Shown in pieces: positions 61,337-64,000 of a stretch of DNA of 64,000 bases. The DNA is from Bradyrhizobium guangxiense. GTDB taxonomy: Bacteria > Pseudomonadota > Alphaproteobacteria > Rhizobiales > Xanthobacteraceae. The stretch covers positions 2,696,501 through 2,760,500 of the forward strand of contig NZ_CP022219.1 of the NCBI RefSeq assembly GCF_004114915.1. Reading direction: 5' to 3'. The number at the start of each line of letters is the position of its first letter. The stretch's first letter is position 1. Both the position numbers and the translations under genes were made by a program. Below the pieces are notes generated by a model that saw nothing but the letters and a program-made list of their open reading frames with translations, ran no database searches and was not told where the DNA came from.

Positions 61337-62271
61337 CAGCGATTGCGATACTCGATCATCGCCGCCTTGCGGAGCTCGTCGAGATAGGCCTTCTGGGTCT
61401 TCTCGTATTTCTCCTGATACATCTTCTCGCGAACCTCGCGCTTCTTCGGCGTGTCGATCATGGTCGGCTTGCGCGCGCACAGCACCACCATCTCGATGCC
61501 GTTCTTGGTCGTCTCGGGCGCGGTCAGGTGGCCGATCGGGGTATCGTCGAGGACCTTGCGCAGCGCCTCGGGCAATTCGGCGGTGGTCTTGGTGACGCTG
61601 TCGCGAATGGTGGCGTTCGGCGTCGAGCGGAACAGCGAATTGGCTTCCTCGCAGCTTCCGACGCGCGCGCGATAGGCCTCGGCTTCCTTCTTCCTGGTCT
61701 CCAGGAACGCCGCGGACGAGCCGCGCGGCACGATCAGCACGATCGGCTGCATCTTGTATTCGGTGCCTTCGATCTGCAGCTTGTCGCCGGTCTGGGCCTG
61801 CACGGCCTGTGCGACGTCGCGCTCGCCGACCAGCAGCTTCTCCTTGAAGCGGCCGCGCACGAGGCTGGTCCAGACCATCTCGGCCTTCATGCGGCCCTTC
61901 AGCGTTTCCGGGCGCACGCCTTTGGATTCGAGCGATTTGGTGAGCTGCTCCGGCGAGATGCGCATGCGCTGCGCCATGCCCTCGTAGGACTGGTTGATGT
62001 CGGAGACGCCGGGATCGACCCCGTACTTCTTGCCTTCCTTGAGCTTGACCTTGTCGTCGATCAGCTCGTTGATGACGTCCTGCCGGCCCGGGGTCTTCTG
62101 CGTCGTCAGCTGGTCGAGCTTGGAGCGCTGCTCGATGTCGAAATCGGTGATCGGATCGCCGTTGACCATGACGACGATGTTCTGCGCGCGCGACGGCGAG
62201 GGTAGTCCGTTCAGGACCAGGGCGGCACCGATGGCCAGCAGGAGGCGGAAGGCGGGCAATGAGGTCGTCAT
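61336..62271 (-). CDS. surA: Periplasmic peptidyl-prolyl isomerase SurA-like chaperone
   Basis: A 311-residue periplasmic chaperone for outer-membrane proteins. The signal peptide ends near SRA-QN (about 29), then the SurA N domain (IVVMVNGDPITDFDIEQRSK) and one parvulin-like region (about 150-270) follow. It is shorter than E. coli SurA, with one PPIase domain at most. ATG 62271 is the start with a proper signal peptide. It sits between lptD and pdxA; LptD is a known SurA client. Confidence 0.9.
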   Translation of the reverse strand: MTTSLPAFRLLLAIGAALVLNGLPSPSRAQNIVVMVNGDPITDFDIEQRSKLDQLTTQKTPGRQDVINELIDDKVKLKEGKKYGVDPGVSDINQSYEGMAQRMRISPEQLTKSLESKGVRPETLKGRMKAEMVWTSLVRGRFKEKLLVGERDVAQAVQAQTGDKLQIEGTEYKMQPIVLIVPRGSSAAFLETRKKEAEAYRARVGSCEEANSLFRSTPNATIRDSVTKTTAELPEALRKVLDDTPIGHLTAPETTKNGIEMVVLCARKPTMIDTPKKREVREKMYQEKYEKTQKAYLDELRKAAMIEYRNR

Positions 62272-62339
62272 GATTGTCGCTCGCAGGTCAGCCGCGTCGA
62301 GCCTGTGATGGGGCAAGCGCGGCCGGCACTTCAAACCGT

Positions 62340-64000
62340 TCACTGGAGGCCGGAGTTACTGCTGGTCGTCGACGTCGTCGCCAGCGTGCGCAGGCCGATC
62401 TGGAACATGAACGCATGGCTCAGCACGGGCGGCGTGGTGCCCGCAGAATAGCTATACGAAGTTACATAGTTCGCCGCCAGCACGAAGCAATCGTCGACAT
62501 AGCCGGCACCGAGCACATATTGGTTGATCTTGTTGGCCTCGAGGTCCCAGCGCGCCGAGCCCGACACCACCCAGTTGTTCGCGATCTTCAGCGATCCCGA
62601 GGTCAGGATGCCCTCACGGCGGGGCAGATAGCCGAGTTCCGGCTGCGCTGCGTAATTGCCGTACAGCACGGCGACCGACCAGCGATTGAAGTTGGCGCGG
62701 CCTTCCGCCTCGAAGCGCTGCACGTTCCAGGTCTGCTCGTCCATGCGGGAGCGGACGCTGAACGTGTAGGTGCTGTTGGGCGAGTAGCTGGCGCTCGCCA
62801 CGTAATCGGAACGCGGCTTGTCCAGGCCGGAATCGATGCCCGTGTTGATGGCGTCCTGGACCGCGAAGGAATTCAGGCCGAACAGCTGGTAGGACTGGCC
62901 GAACAGCACCTTGACGGCGCCGCCCTTGTCGAACTGCGTGGTGGACTGCACGCCGACATTGGCGCGGCCGCCGCCCTCGACGCGGTCGTAGCCGGAGAAC
63001 TTGTCGACGCTGAACAGGTTCGAGGTGTCGAACACCATGCTCTGGGCGTCCTCGTTCGGAAGCTTGCCGGCATAGGACTCGTTCGGCCGGATGATGATCT
63101 GCGCGATCGGCTCGACCGTGGTCGATCCCCAGGGCTGGATGTTGATGAACGGATAGCGGTATTCGAGGCCCACGGTCGGCATCAGGCGGAACGCCTGGGT
63201 ATCGCCGACCGGAAGATAGTTCGATACGCCCGGTTGGTTGGAGACCGACGAGTTGATCGCGTCGGCGCGCAGACTGGCGAACGGCGTCCAGATCTGGCCG
63301 AACGGATCGGTGTAGGACTTGCGCCACTGCGCTTCCGCGGTGAGGCGGGGGTAGGTGCCGGGGAAGCCGCGCAACAGGCACTGCGACGGCATGCGGGCGA
63401 GCGGATCGGCCGATGCCGTCGTGCACAGGCTGTTGGTGTTGGCGAGCGTCGTGATCGGATCGAACACCGCCTGGTCACGCGACAGGTTCACGAAATTGGT
63501 CTTGTAGCTGAACTCGCCGCCGAAGACCGGATAGTTGAGCACGTTGGAGTAGTCGATCACCGGATAGACGATCGGCACCTGGCTCTGGTTGCCCGAATAG
63601 CTCAGCCAGTACATCGTGCGCGCGTCGAAGAAGCTGCGGTTGCCGACGCCGGTCAGATAGAGCTGCGACAGCGCCTCCGTCGGCAGCAGCAGGAACGAGC
63701 CGAGCGGATCGCGGTACTGATAAAGGCGGTAGTCCGAGAAGAAATAATAGTCGGACATCAGGACGCCGTCCCAGCCCCAGACCCATTTGTCGTTCAGCGC
63801 GAACTGACCCTTGGTGTCGACGGCGCCGCGGAACTGGCGGTCGCCGGGCAGCCCGGCGAACGCGCCGGGATCGAGCTGGTCGATGCCATAGGCGCGGATC
63901 TGGTAGGCGCCGTCGATCAGGCGCTGCCGGAACTCGCCCTGCAGCAGCACGCCTTGGCGCGACATGAAGCGGGGGGTGATGGTCGCGTCCATGTCGGGCG
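62340..64000 (-). CDS. lptD: LPS-assembly protein LptD, C-terminal part (5' end outside window)
   Basis: The frame is open from the window edge and encodes about 553 residues of an outer-membrane beta barrel (OstA_C/LptD), rich in alternating aromatic strands and ending ...TLATTSTTSSNSGLQ. LptD inserts lipopolysaccharide into the outer leaflet with LptE. The missing N-terminal part would hold the signal peptide and the jelly-roll domain. Neighbours surA-pdxA-rsmA support the identification. Confidence 0.93.
   Translation of the reverse strand, partial: PDMDATITPRFMSRQGVLLQGEFRQRLIDGAYQIRAYGIDQLDPGAFAGLPGDRQFRGAVDTKGQFALNDKWVWGWDGVLMSDYYFFSDYRLYQYRDPLGSFLLLPTEALSQLYLTGVGNRSFFDARTMYWLSYSGNQSQVPIVYPVIDYSNVLNYPVFGGEFSYKTNFVNLSRDQAVFDPITTLANTNSLCTTASADPLARMPSQCLLRGFPGTYPRLTAEAQWRKSYTDPFGQIWTPFASLRADAINSSVSNQPGVSNYLPVGDTQAFRLMPTVGLEYRYPFINIQPWGSTTVEPIAQIIIRPNESYAGKLPNEDAQSMVFDTSNLFSVDKFSGYDRVEGGGRANVGVQSTTQFDKGGAVKVLFGQSYQLFGLNSFAVQDAINTGIDSGLDKPRSDYVASASYSPNSTYTFSVRSRMDEQTWNVQRFEAEGRANFNRWSVAVLYGNYAAQPELGYLPRREGILTSGSLKIANNWVVSGSARWDLEANKINQYVLGAGYVDDCFVLAANYVTSYSYSAGTTPPVLSHAFMFQIGLRTLATTSTTSSNSGLQ

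Overview
The window is a GC-rich chromosomal segment from an alphaproteobacterium of the Bradyrhizobium type. The evidence is gene order and protein style: purF-cvpA-radA, alr-dnaB, rplI-DUF2232, rpsR-rpsF, fabD-fabG-acpP-fabF-mltG-yicC-gmk and rsmA-pdxA-surA-lptD. It also carries two families of short palindromic intergenic repeats that I associate with that genus. I see no rRNA, tRNA, CRISPR array, transposase or integrase gene.

Layout. 1-3.2 kb: end of a lipoprotein gene, der, and a TetA-like MFS exporter. 3.3-6.7 kb (minus strand): an orphan LivK-type binding protein, a frameshifted NHL-repeat gene and an SDR. 6.8-10.6 kb (minus): purF, cvpA, radA. 10.8-14.0 kb (plus): a sugar-type periplasmic binding protein translationally coupled to a GGDEF/EAL protein. 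20.9-14.0 kb (minus): a nine-gene run of GntR regulator, HIBADH-type dehydrogenase, complete polar-amino-acid-type ABC transporter, RpiB-like isomerase, PfkB kinase and TauE/SafE permease. It reads as a catabolic operon for an unidentified substrate. 21.2-23.8 kb: a GFA protein, then an orphan toxin-like gene lodged between intact xthA and a diverged copy of the xthA 3' end. 23.8-31.2 kb: alr, dnaB, cfa, a haem-motif secreted protein, and a TetR/thioesterase pair.

31.2-41.2 kb: the ribosomal cluster rpsF-rpsR-DUF2232-rplI is interrupted between rpsR and DUF2232 by about 7.6 kb of accessory DNA. This block carries an ATP-grasp/ABC exporter operon (FetAB type) and the remains of a chromate-resistance cluster. 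In that cluster the rhodanese-ChrB and ChrA genes have both lost their middles, while the accessory genes (PepSY-like, DUF1259, ChrC-type superoxide dismutase, small Cys protein) stay open. A frameshifted secreted protein lies at its right end.

41.5-50.2 kb (plus): a TetR-desaturase pair with a clear operator, then the fatty-acid synthesis cluster, mltG, yicC and gmk. The gmk gene has codon usage unlike its neighbours from about base 49640 onward. 50.1-53.3 kb (minus): a membrane-anchored protein of unknown function and a caspase-like/DUF4189 protein with a small partner. 53.4-58.3 kb: a VPGP-CTERM-like exported protein, a cupin, three Crp/Fnr-family regulators within 2.7 kb, and small hypotheticals. 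58.4-64.0 kb (minus): zinc alcohol dehydrogenase, then rsmA, pdxA, surA and the C-terminal part of lptD.

The most unusual signals are the toxin-like insertion with its duplicated xthA end, the accessory block inside a ribosomal operon with parallel internal deletions in chrB-like and chrA, the orphan nine-gene catabolic operon with a FadR-type tandem operator, and the mosaic gmk.
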